Positions 1-7,099 of a stretch of 64,000 bases of DNA are shown piece by piece. The number at the start of each line of letters is the position of its first letter. The stretch's first letter is position 1. The notes under the pieces are model-generated. The model was not told the DNA's origin. It made no database searches and worked only from the letters and a program-made list of their open reading frames with translations. The DNA lies in assembly GCF_900100315.1 (NCBI RefSeq), contig NZ_FNFF01000006.1, forward strand, positions 248,001 through 312,000, written 5' to 3'. Source of the DNA: Streptomyces indicus. GTDB lineage: Bacteria; Actinomycetota; Actinomycetes; Streptomycetales; Streptomycetaceae. The translations under genes and the position numbers were made by a program.

Positions 1-1254
1 GTCCGAGCGGTTGCCGGCGCTGACGAAGGAGGAGAGTCCGGCGCCGCGCCGGTGCAGTCCGGCGAGCAGCGCGATGCCGATGCCACCCGACTGGGTGAAG
101 AGCCCGATCCGGCCCGCGGCGGGCAGTTCGGGCGCGAGGGAGGCGTTGAGGCGCAGCTCGGGTGCGGTGTTCAGGACACCGAACGCGTTCGGGCCGATCA
201 GGCGCATGCCGTACGAGCGGGTGAGGCGCACCAACTCCCGCTGCCGCTCGCGCCCTTCGGGCCCGGACTCGGCGTACCCGGCGGACAGGACGACGAGTCC
301 GCGGACGCCCTTCTCGCCGCACTCGGCGACGACGGCGGGCACCCGCTCGGCCGGTACGGCGATCACGGCGAGGTCGACGGGCTCCTCGACCGCCCGTACG
401 GAGGTGACGGCGGGCACGCCCTCGATCTCCCCGGTCCCGGTGCCGAAGGAGGCGTTCACCGCGTACACCCGCCCGGTGAACCCGCCGCGGACCAGGTCCT
501 GGAGGACCGTCCGGCCGACTCCGCCGGGCTGCCGGCCCACCCCGATCACGGCGACGGACGCGGGTTCGAGGATGCGCTGCACGGAGCGGGCCTCGGCGCG
601 CTGTTCGCGGGCGCGCTGCACGGCGAGCGAGGCCTCGGTGGGTTCGAGGTCGAACTCCAGGCGGACGACGCCGTCCTCGAAGCTGCGCTTCTGGGTGTAG
701 CCGGCGTCCGTGAACACCTTGATCATCTTGTTGTTGTTGGGCAGCACCTCGGCGGCGAAGCGCCGGATGCCCCGCTCGCGGGCGACGGCCGCGATGTGTT
801 CCAGCAGCGCGGAGGCCACGCCCCTGCCCTGGTGGGCGTCCTGCACGAGGAAGGCGACCTCGGCCTCGTCGGCGTCCCCGGACGCGGGCCGCCCGTGCTC
901 GTCGATCCGGTCGTAGCGCACCGTCGCGATGAACTCCCCGCCCACGGTGACCGCGAGTCCCACCCGGTCCACGTAGTCGTGGTGCGTGAAGCGGTGCACG
1001 TCCTTGTCGGACAGGCGCGGGTAGGGCGCGAAGAAGCGGTAGTACTTCGACTCGTCCGAGACCTGCTCGTAGAAGCTGACGAGGCGCCCGGCGTCCTCGG
1101 TGGTGATGGGCCTGATCCGGGCGGTGCCGCCGTCGCGCAGCACGATGTCGGCCTCCCAGTGCGCGGGATACGCGTAGGGCGCGTCCCCGGCGGACGCGTC
1201 CCGCGCGTCCTGAGCGGCGTTCGGCTGCGGCATCGGCTCCGGCGGCTGCTGCAT
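1..1254 (-). CDS. GNAT / NDP-forming acyl-CoA synthetase fusion (PatA-like protein lysine acetyltransferase), partial
   Basis: The gene runs off the window start, so only the N-terminal 418 residues are present. A GNAT acetyltransferase domain comes first (roughly residues 35-200; the acetyl-CoA loop lies around QDAHQGRGVASALLEH). It is followed by a CoA-binding Rossmann domain of NDP-forming acyl-CoA synthetases, starting near residue 225 (SVAVIGVGRQPGGVG) and reaching FTQSGGIG. This GNAT-first order is, as I recall, that of Streptomyces PatA, which acetylates acyl-CoA synthetases on lysine and lowers their activity. The missing C-terminus would hold the rest of the synthetase-like part, which usually acts as a sensor rather than a catalyst. 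ATG at 1254 starts MQQPPEPMPQPN; a second ATG at 1233 is possible. It is divergent from ptsH. Confidence 0.85.
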   Translation of the reverse strand, partial: MQQPPEPMPQPNAAQDARDASAGDAPYAYPAHWEADIVLRDGGTARIRPITTEDAGRLVSFYEQVSDESKYYRFFAPYPRLSDKDVHRFTHHDYVDRVGLAVTVGGEFIATVRYDRIDEHGRPASGDADEAEVAFLVQDAHQGRGVASALLEHIAAVARERGIRRFAAEVLPNNNKMIKVFTDAGYTQKRSFEDGVVRLEFDLEPTEASLAVQRAREQRAEARSVQRILEPASVAVIGVGRQPGGVGRTVLQDLVRGGFTGRVYAVNASFGTGTGEIEGVPAVTSVRAVEEPVDLAVIAVPAERVPAVVAECGEKGVRGLVVLSAGYAESGPEGRERQRELVRLTRSYGMRLIGPNAFGVLNTAPELRLNASLAPELPAAGRIGLFTQSGGIGIALLAGLHRRGAGLSSFVSAGNRSD

Positions 1255-1424
1255 GGGGCCAGGGTACGGGTCGCGCGCCCGCCGGGAGCGTTGCAGTCTA
1301 GGAGGACCTCGGGCCTGGGTCCGGGTGTCCCCGGGCTCCCGGTCCGGGTGGCCTGGGGCGTCAGGCCCTAGGTCGGACGGGCTGCGGACCAATGTCCTGC
1401 AGGACCATCCACCGCAGCATGAGA

Positions 1425-1440
1425 GACTGGTCTAGACAAG
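1425..1440. promoter_or_regulatory. DasR-like operator (dre) upstream of ptsH
   Basis: The sequence ACTGGTCTAGACAAG closely matches the DasR-responsive element, whose core is TGGTCTAGACCA. It lies about 30 bases before the ptsH start. DasR is the GntR regulator of N-acetylglucosamine use in Streptomyces, and pts genes are known targets. The left half-site is intact and the right half carries mismatches. It may also affect the divergent acetyltransferase gene. Confidence 0.7.
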
Positions 1441-1470
1441 GCTTGAGTGAAATCTGAAGGGCAGCATCAC

Positions 1471-1752
1471 ATGGCTGAGCGCCGCGTCAACGTCGGTTGG
1501 GCCGAGGGCCTCCACGCCCGTCCCGCCTCCATCTTCGTCCGTGCGGCCACGGCCGCCGGTGTCCCCGTGACGATCGCCAAGGCGGACGGCAACCCCGTCA
1601 ACGCGGCCTCGATGCTCGCGGTGCTCGGCCTGGGCGCCCAGGGCGGCGAAGAGGTCGTGCTCGCTTCCGAGGCCGAGGGCGCGGACGCCGCGCTCGACCG
1701 CCTGGCGAAGCTGGTCGCCGAGGGTCTCGAGGAGCTCCCCGAGACGGTCTGA
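1471..1752 (+). CDS. ptsH: HPr phosphocarrier protein of the PTS
   Basis: This 93-residue protein is a full-length HPr. It accepts phosphate from enzyme I (PEP-dependent) and passes it to the EIIA components that drive PTS sugar uptake, chiefly N-acetylglucosamine and fructose in Streptomyces. The active-site motif GLHARPAS gives the phosphorylated residue His15. Ser47 (NAASMLAV) lies where the regulatory serine of Firmicutes HPr sits, but that kinase is not expected to operate here. ATG at 1471 is chosen over an in-frame start 24 bases upstream because it gives the family N-terminus MAERRVNV and has an AAGG about ten bases before it. A DasR-like site lies upstream and a strong hairpin downstream, so it is probably monocistronic. 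Confidence 0.97.
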   Translation: MAERRVNVGWAEGLHARPASIFVRAATAAGVPVTIAKADGNPVNAASMLAVLGLGAQGGEEVVLASEAEGADAALDRLAKLVAEGLEELPETV

Positions 1753-1770
1753 CCCGTCGGGATTTCCCGC

Positions 1771-1809
1771 ACCGAGCCGCTGCCACCGATCCGGTGGCAG
1801 CGGCTCGGT
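1771..1809 (+). terminator. Intrinsic terminator hairpin of ptsH
   Basis: Perfect 18-base inverted repeat with a 3-base loop (arms 1771-1788 and 1792-1809), beginning 18 bases after the ptsH stop. There is no long T run, as is usual for Streptomyces terminators. Confidence 0.85.
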
Positions 1810-1979
1810 CGTTTACGGGGGCCATTTCCCGAACCCACTGCCCGCCGCCCGCTTTTCACTCCGTAAGGCTCCGTACCGCTCCGCACGGTCTCCGTACCGT
1901 AAATCCCGGAAGCGAAATAGCGTGCGGGCATACGAAATAGACCCCCGCCGAATTCACCTCTTTGTATACGGCCCGCTTG

Positions 1980-2666
1980 TTAAGCGCGCCCGCCCGCCAT
2001 GTTTACGCGATGTTGCGAACCGCTCACACGGGCCGTCGGCGTCTGGCCTCTCAACCGGTGGGCGCGGGCGGCCCGTTCGGCGTGCTGAGCGGTGAGCAGC
2101 CGGGCGCGCTCGGCGTCGCCGCGGGCCACGGCGTCGACGATCGCGCCGTGTTCGGCCCAGGACTCGGAGGGCCGCTCCGGTGACTCCACCGCGTACATCC
2201 ACGCGATCTTGTGCCGGAGCTGGGTGAGCAGCGTGATCAGGTTGGGGCTGCCGGAGGCCTGGGCGAGGGTCTCGTGGAACCAGCCGCCGAGGCTGCGCAG
2301 ATCCTCGCTGGGACCGCGCCTTGCGCGCTCCTGCCCCAGCCTGACCAGGCCGCGGAGCACCTTGAGGTGGGCCTCGGTGCGGCGCTGGGCGGCGCGTGCG
2401 GCGCCGAGCGGTTCGAGCAGCAGCCGCACTTCGAGGAGGTCGGCTGCCTCCTGCGCGGTGGGCTCGGCGACGTGGGCGCCGGCATGGCGGCGGGTGACGA
2501 CGAAGCCCTCGGCCTCCAGGGTGCGCAGAGCCTCGCGGACGGGGACGCGCGAGACGCCGTAACGGCGGGCGAGCACTTCCTCGGTGAGCCGGCTGCCGCG
2601 CCGGAACACCCCGGAGACGATGTCGTCCCTAATGGCCGTGCATACCGACTGCGCGGGAATGCGCAT
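1980..2666 (-). CDS. GntR-family (FadR/FCD) transcriptional regulator
   Basis: A 228-residue regulator. The N-terminal winged helix (residues about 10-70) contains the typical GntR core LARRYGVSRVPVREALRTLE. The C-terminal part is an all-helical FCD ligand domain (residues about 85-210; metal-ligand-type residues such as WFHETLAQASGSPNL). Such proteins repress catabolic genes and are released by a carboxylate effector; no metabolic target is adjacent, so the target is unknown. The start at 2666 gives MRIPAQSVCTAI, a normal FCD beginning. A short palindrome 35 bases upstream could be an autoregulatory site. The final 15-20 residues are basic and atypical. Confidence 0.9.
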   Translation of the reverse strand: MRIPAQSVCTAIRDDIVSGVFRRGSRLTEEVLARRYGVSRVPVREALRTLEAEGFVVTRRHAGAHVAEPTAQEAADLLEVRLLLEPLGAARAAQRRTEAHLKVLRGLVRLGQERARRGPSEDLRSLGGWFHETLAQASGSPNLITLLTQLRHKIAWMYAVESPERPSESWAEHGAIVDAVARGDAERARLLTAQHAERAARAHRLRGQTPTARVSGSQHRVNMAGGRA

Positions 2667-2700
2667 GTTGTGACCACCGCCCTGATGCCCGCAAGTTACT

Positions 2701-2713
2701 TCCCTGTCAGGGA
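2701..2713. promoter_or_regulatory. Short palindrome upstream of the GntR gene
   Basis: TCCCTGTCAGGGA, 5-base arms around GTC, lies about 35 bases upstream of the GntR start. GntR/FCD proteins bind short palindromes and often autoregulate, so this is a candidate site only. Confidence 0.35.
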
Positions 2714-2852
2714 CTCTATTGCAGGATCTCTCAATTTCCCGAAGGGTGGCGGGAATTCATGGGGTTGCATTCCGGACGCGACGCGCGTCCCGCGCTCATG
2801 TCCGACGGTCATGCCGGCGGTCATGTCCGGCTGTCACGTCCGGCGGAAAACA

Positions 2853-2884
2853 CCGAAGACCCCGGCGCGTGCCGGGGTCTTCGG
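2853..2884 (-). terminator. Terminator hairpin of the M23 peptidase gene
   Basis: Perfect 14-base arms (CCGAAGACCCCGGC and its complement) around the loop GCGT, 37 bases beyond the stop of the M23 gene on the minus strand. Confidence 0.85.
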
Positions 2885-2920
2885 GTGAGCGGTGGGGCCG
2901 GGACGCCTGGCCCGGGTGGG

Positions 2921-3694
2921 TCAGATGCTGACGCCGTGCGAGCGCAGGTACGCGACCGGGTCGATGTCCGAGCCGTAGTCGGGCGAGGTGCGGGCCTCGA
3001 AGTGCAGGTGCGGTCCGGTGACGTTGCCGGTCGCGCCGGAGAGGCCTATCTGCTGGCCGGGGGTGACCTGCTGGCCGACGGTCACCGTGATGGACGAGAG
3101 GTGGCCGTACTGCGTGTACGTGCCGTCGTTCATCTTGATCACGACGTTGTTGCCGTACGCACCGCCCCAGCCGGCCTCGACGACGGTACCCATGCCGACC
3201 GAGCGGACGGAGGTGCCGGAGGCGGCGTGGAAGTCGATGCCCGTGTGGCTGCCGGAGGACCAGACGGCGCCGCCAGCCTTGTAGGCGGTGGAGACGTAGC
3301 TGCCGGCGATCGGGGCGATGAAGGTGTTGAGGCGCTTGCGCTCGGCCTCGCGCGCGGCGCGCTCCTTGGCCTCGCGCTCCGCCTTGGCCTTCGCCTCGGC
3401 CTTGCGCTTGGCCTCGGCCTCGGCCTTCTCCTCGGCGGCGGCGCGCTCGGCGGCCTCCTCCTGGGCGGCGGCCTGGGCGTCGATGCGCTCGGTGAGGGTG
3501 TCACCGATGGACACGGCCTTGGTGAGGGTGCCGGTGTCCTCGGGGGCGGTCTTCGCGTCGGCGGCGAAGGCGGTGGAGCCGAGCGAGCCGATCACGCCGG
3601 TGGTGGTGAGGGCGGCGACGCCCGCGATGCTCGCCGTCCGGCGGGTGAGCGCGCTGGGACGACGGTGCTTCCCGGTGGCACGGGAGAAAGCCAT
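2921..3694 (-). CDS. Secreted M23-family peptidoglycan endopeptidase
   Basis: A 257-residue exported cell-wall hydrolase. Residues 1-44 form a signal peptide (basic head, hydrophobic stretch, cleavage probably after AFA at 42-44). Residues about 70-122 are a charged Ala/Glu/Lys-rich coiled coil. The C-terminal LytM/M23 domain (about 126-250) holds the zinc and catalytic residues: H150 and D154 (SHTGID), H198 (YGHLS), and H229 and H231 (GPHLHFEAR). It should cut stem-peptide cross-links during growth or spore germination. The upstream leader is a c-di-AMP riboswitch, a known arrangement for actinobacterial cell-wall hydrolases. ATG at 3694 follows a GGAAAGGA purine run at the end of the aptamer. 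The gene is monocistronic. Confidence 0.95.
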   Translation of the reverse strand: MAFSRATGKHRRPSALTRRTASIAGVAALTTTGVIGSLGSTAFAADAKTAPEDTGTLTKAVSIGDTLTERIDAQAAAQEEAAERAAAEEKAEAEAKRKAEAKAKAEREAKERAAREAERKRLNTFIAPIAGSYVSTAYKAGGAVWSSGSHTGIDFHAASGTSVRSVGMGTVVEAGWGGAYGNNVVIKMNDGTYTQYGHLSSITVTVGQQVTPGQQIGLSGATGNVTGPHLHFEARTSPDYGSDIDPVAYLRSHGVSI

Positions 3695-3704
3695 GGAGCG
3701 GCGG

Positions 3705-3862
3705 TGTCCTTTCCTTCCTTCTCGCCTACCGGGTTAGCTGACGGGTTCGGAGCAGGAAGGTCTCCTACGGGGGTCCGCCTCGCGACGGGCTCCCGATTCA
3801 CCCCAGGGACTGCGTGTGGGTCCCCGGCTCCCCAGGCTCGCGCCTGACGGGGACTCGGCGAT
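3705..3862 (-). promoter_or_regulatory. c-di-AMP riboswitch (ydaO/yuaA type) in the M23 leader
   Basis: Read on the minus strand, the leader shows the conserved ydaO blocks in order: CGCCGAGTCCC at the 5' end, GAGCCGGGGACCCA, CCTGGGGTGAATCGG, a CTTCCTGCTCCGAACCCGTC block, then CAGCTAACCCGGTAGGCG and a GAAGGAAAGGA tail just before the M23 start. This class binds c-di-AMP and normally turns expression off. Boundaries are approximate. Confidence 0.9.
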
Positions 3863-4028
3863 GGCTGCCCGTTGCCGCGGGTGCGGCGTACAGCGGACGA
3901 ACAGCCGGACCGACGCTAAGCGGGACATCTTTCAATCAACAAACGGAACCGGCCTTTTGTAGCGCATGCCACAGGGCAGACCCTCAACCCCCCTATCAAT
4001 TCGGACATACAGGGGTATCTACGGAAAA

Positions 4029-4058
4029 CAGGGACCCCGGATGCCTCCGGAGTCCCTG
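4029..4058 (-). terminator. Terminator hairpin of the M16 peptidase operon
   Basis: 13-base inverted repeat with one mismatch (arms 4029-4041 and 4046-4058) and a 4-base loop, located about 75 bases past the stop of the downstream M16 gene on the minus strand. Confidence 0.75.
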
Positions 4059-4131
4059 CTCTCACCTTGTTCACCTGCGGCGACCGGCGGTGGCCGCTGC
4101 CGGACCTCTACTCGCCCGTGACAACGGGCAC

Positions 4132-5517
4132 TTAGCCCGTGACAACCGTCACTTCACCGATGCCGAGCGCCTTCACGGGCTCGGCGATCTCGGCGGCGTC
4201 GCCCACGAGCACCGTCACGAGACGGTCCACCGGGAACGCGCTGACCACCGCGGCCGTGGCCTCGACGGTGCCGGTCTCGGCGAGCATCCGGTACAACTGC
4301 GCCTGGAAATCGTCCGGGAGATGCTGCTCGACCTGGTCGGCGAGGGTGCCCGCGACGGCGGCAGCCGTCTCGTAGCGCAGCGGGGCCACGCCCACGAGGT
4401 TCTGCACGGCCGTCTCGCGCTCGGCGTCGGTCAGCCCCTCGGCCGCGAGCGTGCGCAGCACCTTCCACAGGTCGTCGAGCGCCGGGCCCGTATTGGGCGT
4501 GTCCACCGAGCCGTTGATGGCCAGCAGCGAGGCGCCGGTGCCGTCGGCGGCGGAGCGCAGCACCTGCCCGAAGGCCCGTACGCCGTAGGTGTAGCCCTTC
4601 TCCTCGCGCAGGACGCGGTCCAGACGGGACGTCAGGGTGCCGCCGAGGCAGTACGTGCCGAGCACCTGCGCCGGCCACACTCGGTCGTGGCGGTCCGCGC
4701 CGACGCGGCCGATGAGCAGCTGCGTCTGGACGGCACCGGGGCGGTCGACGATGACCACACGGCCGGTGTCGTCGGCGGTGATCGGCGCGGCCGCGCGGGC
4801 CTCGCCGGGCGCGGCGGTCCACTGGCCGAGGGTCTCGGCGAGCAGCGCGTCGAGGTCGGTGCCGGCGAGGTCGCCGACGACCACGGCGGTGGCGGTCGAG
4901 GGGCGCACCCACCGCTCGTAGAAGGCGCGCACGGCCGCCGCGTCGATGGCCGAGACCGTGGCCTCGGTGCCCTGGCGCGGGCGCGACATGCGCGCGGTGG
5001 CCGGGAACAGCTCCTTGTAGAGCTCCTTGGCGGCGCGGCGGGCGGGGTTGGCCAGCTCGTGCGGGATCTCGTCGAGCCGGTTGCGGACCAGGCGGCTGAT
5101 CTCGCTTTCCGCGAACGCCGGTGCGCGCAGGGCGTCGGCGATCAGACCGAGCGCCTTCGGCAGCCGCGAGACGGGGACTTCCAGCGAGATCCGGACGCCC
5201 GGGTGGTCGGCGTGCGCGTCCAACGTGGCGCCGCAGCGCTCCAGTTCGGCCGCGAACTCCTCGGCGCTCATCTTGTCGGTGCCCTCGGAGAAGGCGCGCG
5301 CCATGATGGTGGCGACACCGTCGAGGCCCTCGGGCTCGGCGTCCAGCGGCGCGGCGAGGAAGACCTCGACGGCCACGACCTGCTGGCCGGGGCGGTGACA
5401 GCGCAGGACCGTCAGACCGTTGGGCAGCGCGCCGCGCTCGGGCGCCGGGAAGGCCCAGGGCTTGGCCTCGCCGGCCTGGGGCTGCGGGTGGAATTCCATG
5501 GTGGAGAGCTCGGTCAC
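4132..5517 (-). CDS. M16-family peptidase subunit lacking the zinc motif
   Basis: A 461-residue M16 (pitrilysin/insulinase) protein and the second gene of a pair. It keeps the family fold (start near ALPNGLTVL, C-terminal M16_C region with VIVDRPGAVQTQLLIG and the EEKGYTYGVRAF motif) but has no HxxEH sequence where one is expected (VATIMARAFSEGT). It is therefore the non-catalytic partner that, in bacterial two-subunit M16 enzymes, helps form the substrate chamber. The GTG start at 5517 overlaps the upstream stop by four bases (GTGA), showing translational coupling. A longer reading frame upstream exists but runs inside the partner gene. Confidence 0.9.
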   Translation of the reverse strand: MTELSTMEFHPQPQAGEAKPWAFPAPERGALPNGLTVLRCHRPGQQVVAVEVFLAAPLDAEPEGLDGVATIMARAFSEGTDKMSAEEFAAELERCGATLDAHADHPGVRISLEVPVSRLPKALGLIADALRAPAFAESEISRLVRNRLDEIPHELANPARRAAKELYKELFPATARMSRPRQGTEATVSAIDAAAVRAFYERWVRPSTATAVVVGDLAGTDLDALLAETLGQWTAAPGEARAAAPITADDTGRVVIVDRPGAVQTQLLIGRVGADRHDRVWPAQVLGTYCLGGTLTSRLDRVLREEKGYTYGVRAFGQVLRSAADGTGASLLAINGSVDTPNTGPALDDLWKVLRTLAAEGLTDAERETAVQNLVGVAPLRYETAAAVAGTLADQVEQHLPDDFQAQLYRMLAETGTVEATAAVVSAFPVDRLVTVLVGDAAEIAEPVKALGIGEVTVVTG

Positions 5518-6854
5518 TGCCCCGCCTCCTCGTCCTCGTCCTGTACCTCTGCGTGCGTGGGCTCGTACACCAGAACCGCCCTGTTGTCGGGGCGCAGGCG
5601 GGCCTTCGCCACCGCTTGGACCTCCTCTGCCGTGACCGACAGGACGCGGTCGACGGCGGTGAGGGCGAGCTGCGGGTCGCCGAACAGCACGGCATAGCGG
5701 CACAGTTCGTCCGCGCGGCCCGCGACCGTGCCGAGCCGGTCCAGCCACTCGCGCTCCAACTGGGCCTGGGCGCGCTCCATTTCCTCCGCCGTCGGGCCCT
5801 CGGCGGCGAACCGCGCGAGCTCCTCGTCGACGGCGGCCTCGATCACCGGCACCTCGACATCACCGGAGGTCTTCACGTCCAGCCAGCCGAGCGAGGGCGC
5901 ACCCGCCAGGCGCAGGAGCCCGAATCCGGCGGCCACGGCGGTCTGGTCGCGCCGTACGAGACGGTTGTACAGCCGCGAGGACTCGCCGCCGCCGAGCACG
6001 GTCAGGGCGAGGTCGGCGGCATCGCACTCGCGGGTGCCGTCGTGCGGCAGCCGGTAGGCGGCCATCAGCGCGCGGGCCGGCACCTCCTCCTCGACCACCT
6101 CGCGCTTCTGCTCGCCGATGATCTCGGGCAGCGCACCGTCGCGCGGCGGCTGCTTGCCGTCGTGCGAGGGAATCGAGCCGAAGTACTTCTCGATCCACGC
6201 GAGGGTCTGCTCGGGGTCGATGTCGCCGACGACCGAGAGCACCGCATTGTTCGGCGCGTAGTACGTACGGAAGAAGTTCCGCGCGTCCTCCAGGGTGGCC
6301 GCGTCCAGGTCGGCCATCGAGCCGATCGGCGTGTGGTGGTAGGGGTGGCCCTCCGGGTACGACAGGGCGGTGAGCTTCTCGAACGCCGTGCCGTACGGCA
6401 CGTTGTCGTAGCGCTGGCGGCGCTCGTTCTTCACCACATCGCGCTGGTTCTCCATCGACTCGTCGTCGAGGGCGAGCAGCAGCGAGCCCATGCGGTCGGC
6501 CTCCAGCCAGAGCGCGAGCTCCAGCTGGTGGGCGGGCATCGTCTCGAAGTAGTTGGTGCGCTCGAAGCTGGTCGTGCCGTTGAGCGAACCGCCCGCGCCC
6601 TGCACCAGTTCGAAGTGCCCGTTGCCCTTGACCTGGCCCGAGCCCTGGAACATGAGGTGCTCGAAGAGGTGGGCCAGGCCCGTGCGCCCCTTCACCTCGT
6701 GCCGTGAACCGACGTCGTACCAGAGACAGACTGCCGCGACAGGGGTCAGGTGGTCCTCGGAGAGCACGACGCGCAGGCCGTTGGCCAGCCGGTGCTCGGT
6801 CGCTGTCAGGCCGCCGGAGCCGGCCTCGGCGGTGGCCGTGTGACCCATGGGCAT
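5514..6854 (-). CDS. M16-family zinc peptidase, catalytic subunit
   Basis: A 446-residue peptidase with the inverted zinc motif HLFEH (GLAHLFEHLMFQG, about residues 61-73) and a downstream Glu-rich helix. The N-terminal catalytic domain is followed by M16_C (about residues 195-375, with EEVPARALMAAYRLP). It should cleave peptides or small proteins in the cytoplasm together with the zinc-less partner encoded immediately downstream. ATG at 6854 is preferred because GAAGGGA lies about five bases upstream; a second ATG six bases later is too far from it. It is transcribed away from parC, with a tandem 12-base repeat just upstream. Confidence 0.92.
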   Translation of the reverse strand: MPMGHTATAEAGSGGLTATEHRLANGLRVVLSEDHLTPVAAVCLWYDVGSRHEVKGRTGLAHLFEHLMFQGSGQVKGNGHFELVQGAGGSLNGTTSFERTNYFETMPAHQLELALWLEADRMGSLLLALDDESMENQRDVVKNERRQRYDNVPYGTAFEKLTALSYPEGHPYHHTPIGSMADLDAATLEDARNFFRTYYAPNNAVLSVVGDIDPEQTLAWIEKYFGSIPSHDGKQPPRDGALPEIIGEQKREVVEEEVPARALMAAYRLPHDGTRECDAADLALTVLGGGESSRLYNRLVRRDQTAVAAGFGLLRLAGAPSLGWLDVKTSGDVEVPVIEAAVDEELARFAAEGPTAEEMERAQAQLEREWLDRLGTVAGRADELCRYAVLFGDPQLALTAVDRVLSVTAEEVQAVAKARLRPDNRAVLVYEPTHAEVQDEDEEAGQ

Positions 6855-6871
6855 GTGGTCCCTTCGATCGC

Positions 6872-6895
6872 GTGGAATACGTAGTGGAGTACGTA
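6872..6895. repeat. Tandem 12-base repeat in the M16-parC intergenic region
   Basis: GTGGAATACGTA followed directly by GTGGAGTACGTA (one mismatch), 18 bases upstream of the M16 start. The inner TACGTA is itself palindromic. It could be a regulator site for the M16 pair; no known consensus is recognised. Confidence 0.5.
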
Positions 6896-7040
6896 CAGGC
6901 AGAGAGTTCTGTCACTGTATGCAAGCGCGCGGACATCCGGGGAAGTTCCCGCGGCGGCTCAGCCCTCAGCGATCACATCGGGTGGGGTGCGGACGGGTCG
7001 ACGTCCGCGTTGTCAGTGGGGCGGTCCACAATGGTCCGCG

Positions 7041-7075
7041 TCAGAGAACCGATTATTGGGTTCAGAGAACCGATT
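7041..7075. promoter_or_regulatory. 14-base direct repeats, 21 bases apart, upstream of parC
   Basis: TCAGAGAACCGATT occurs at 7041-7054 and 7062-7075, so equivalent positions lie two helical turns apart. Between them GAACC (7046-7050) and GGTTC (7059-7063) form an inverted repeat. The cluster ends 25 bases before the parC ATG and is AT-richer than its surroundings, which suggests a promoter or operator. It does not match the Streptomyces LexA box. Confidence 0.55.
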
Positions 7076-7099
7076 CGTAGGTGAAGGAGCCGCAGCGCG

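Noticed and set aside
7046-7063. GAACC-N8-GGTTC upstream of parC considered as a LexA (SOS) box
   Set aside because: The Streptomyces LexA box has GAAC-N4-GTTC; the spacing here is wrong.
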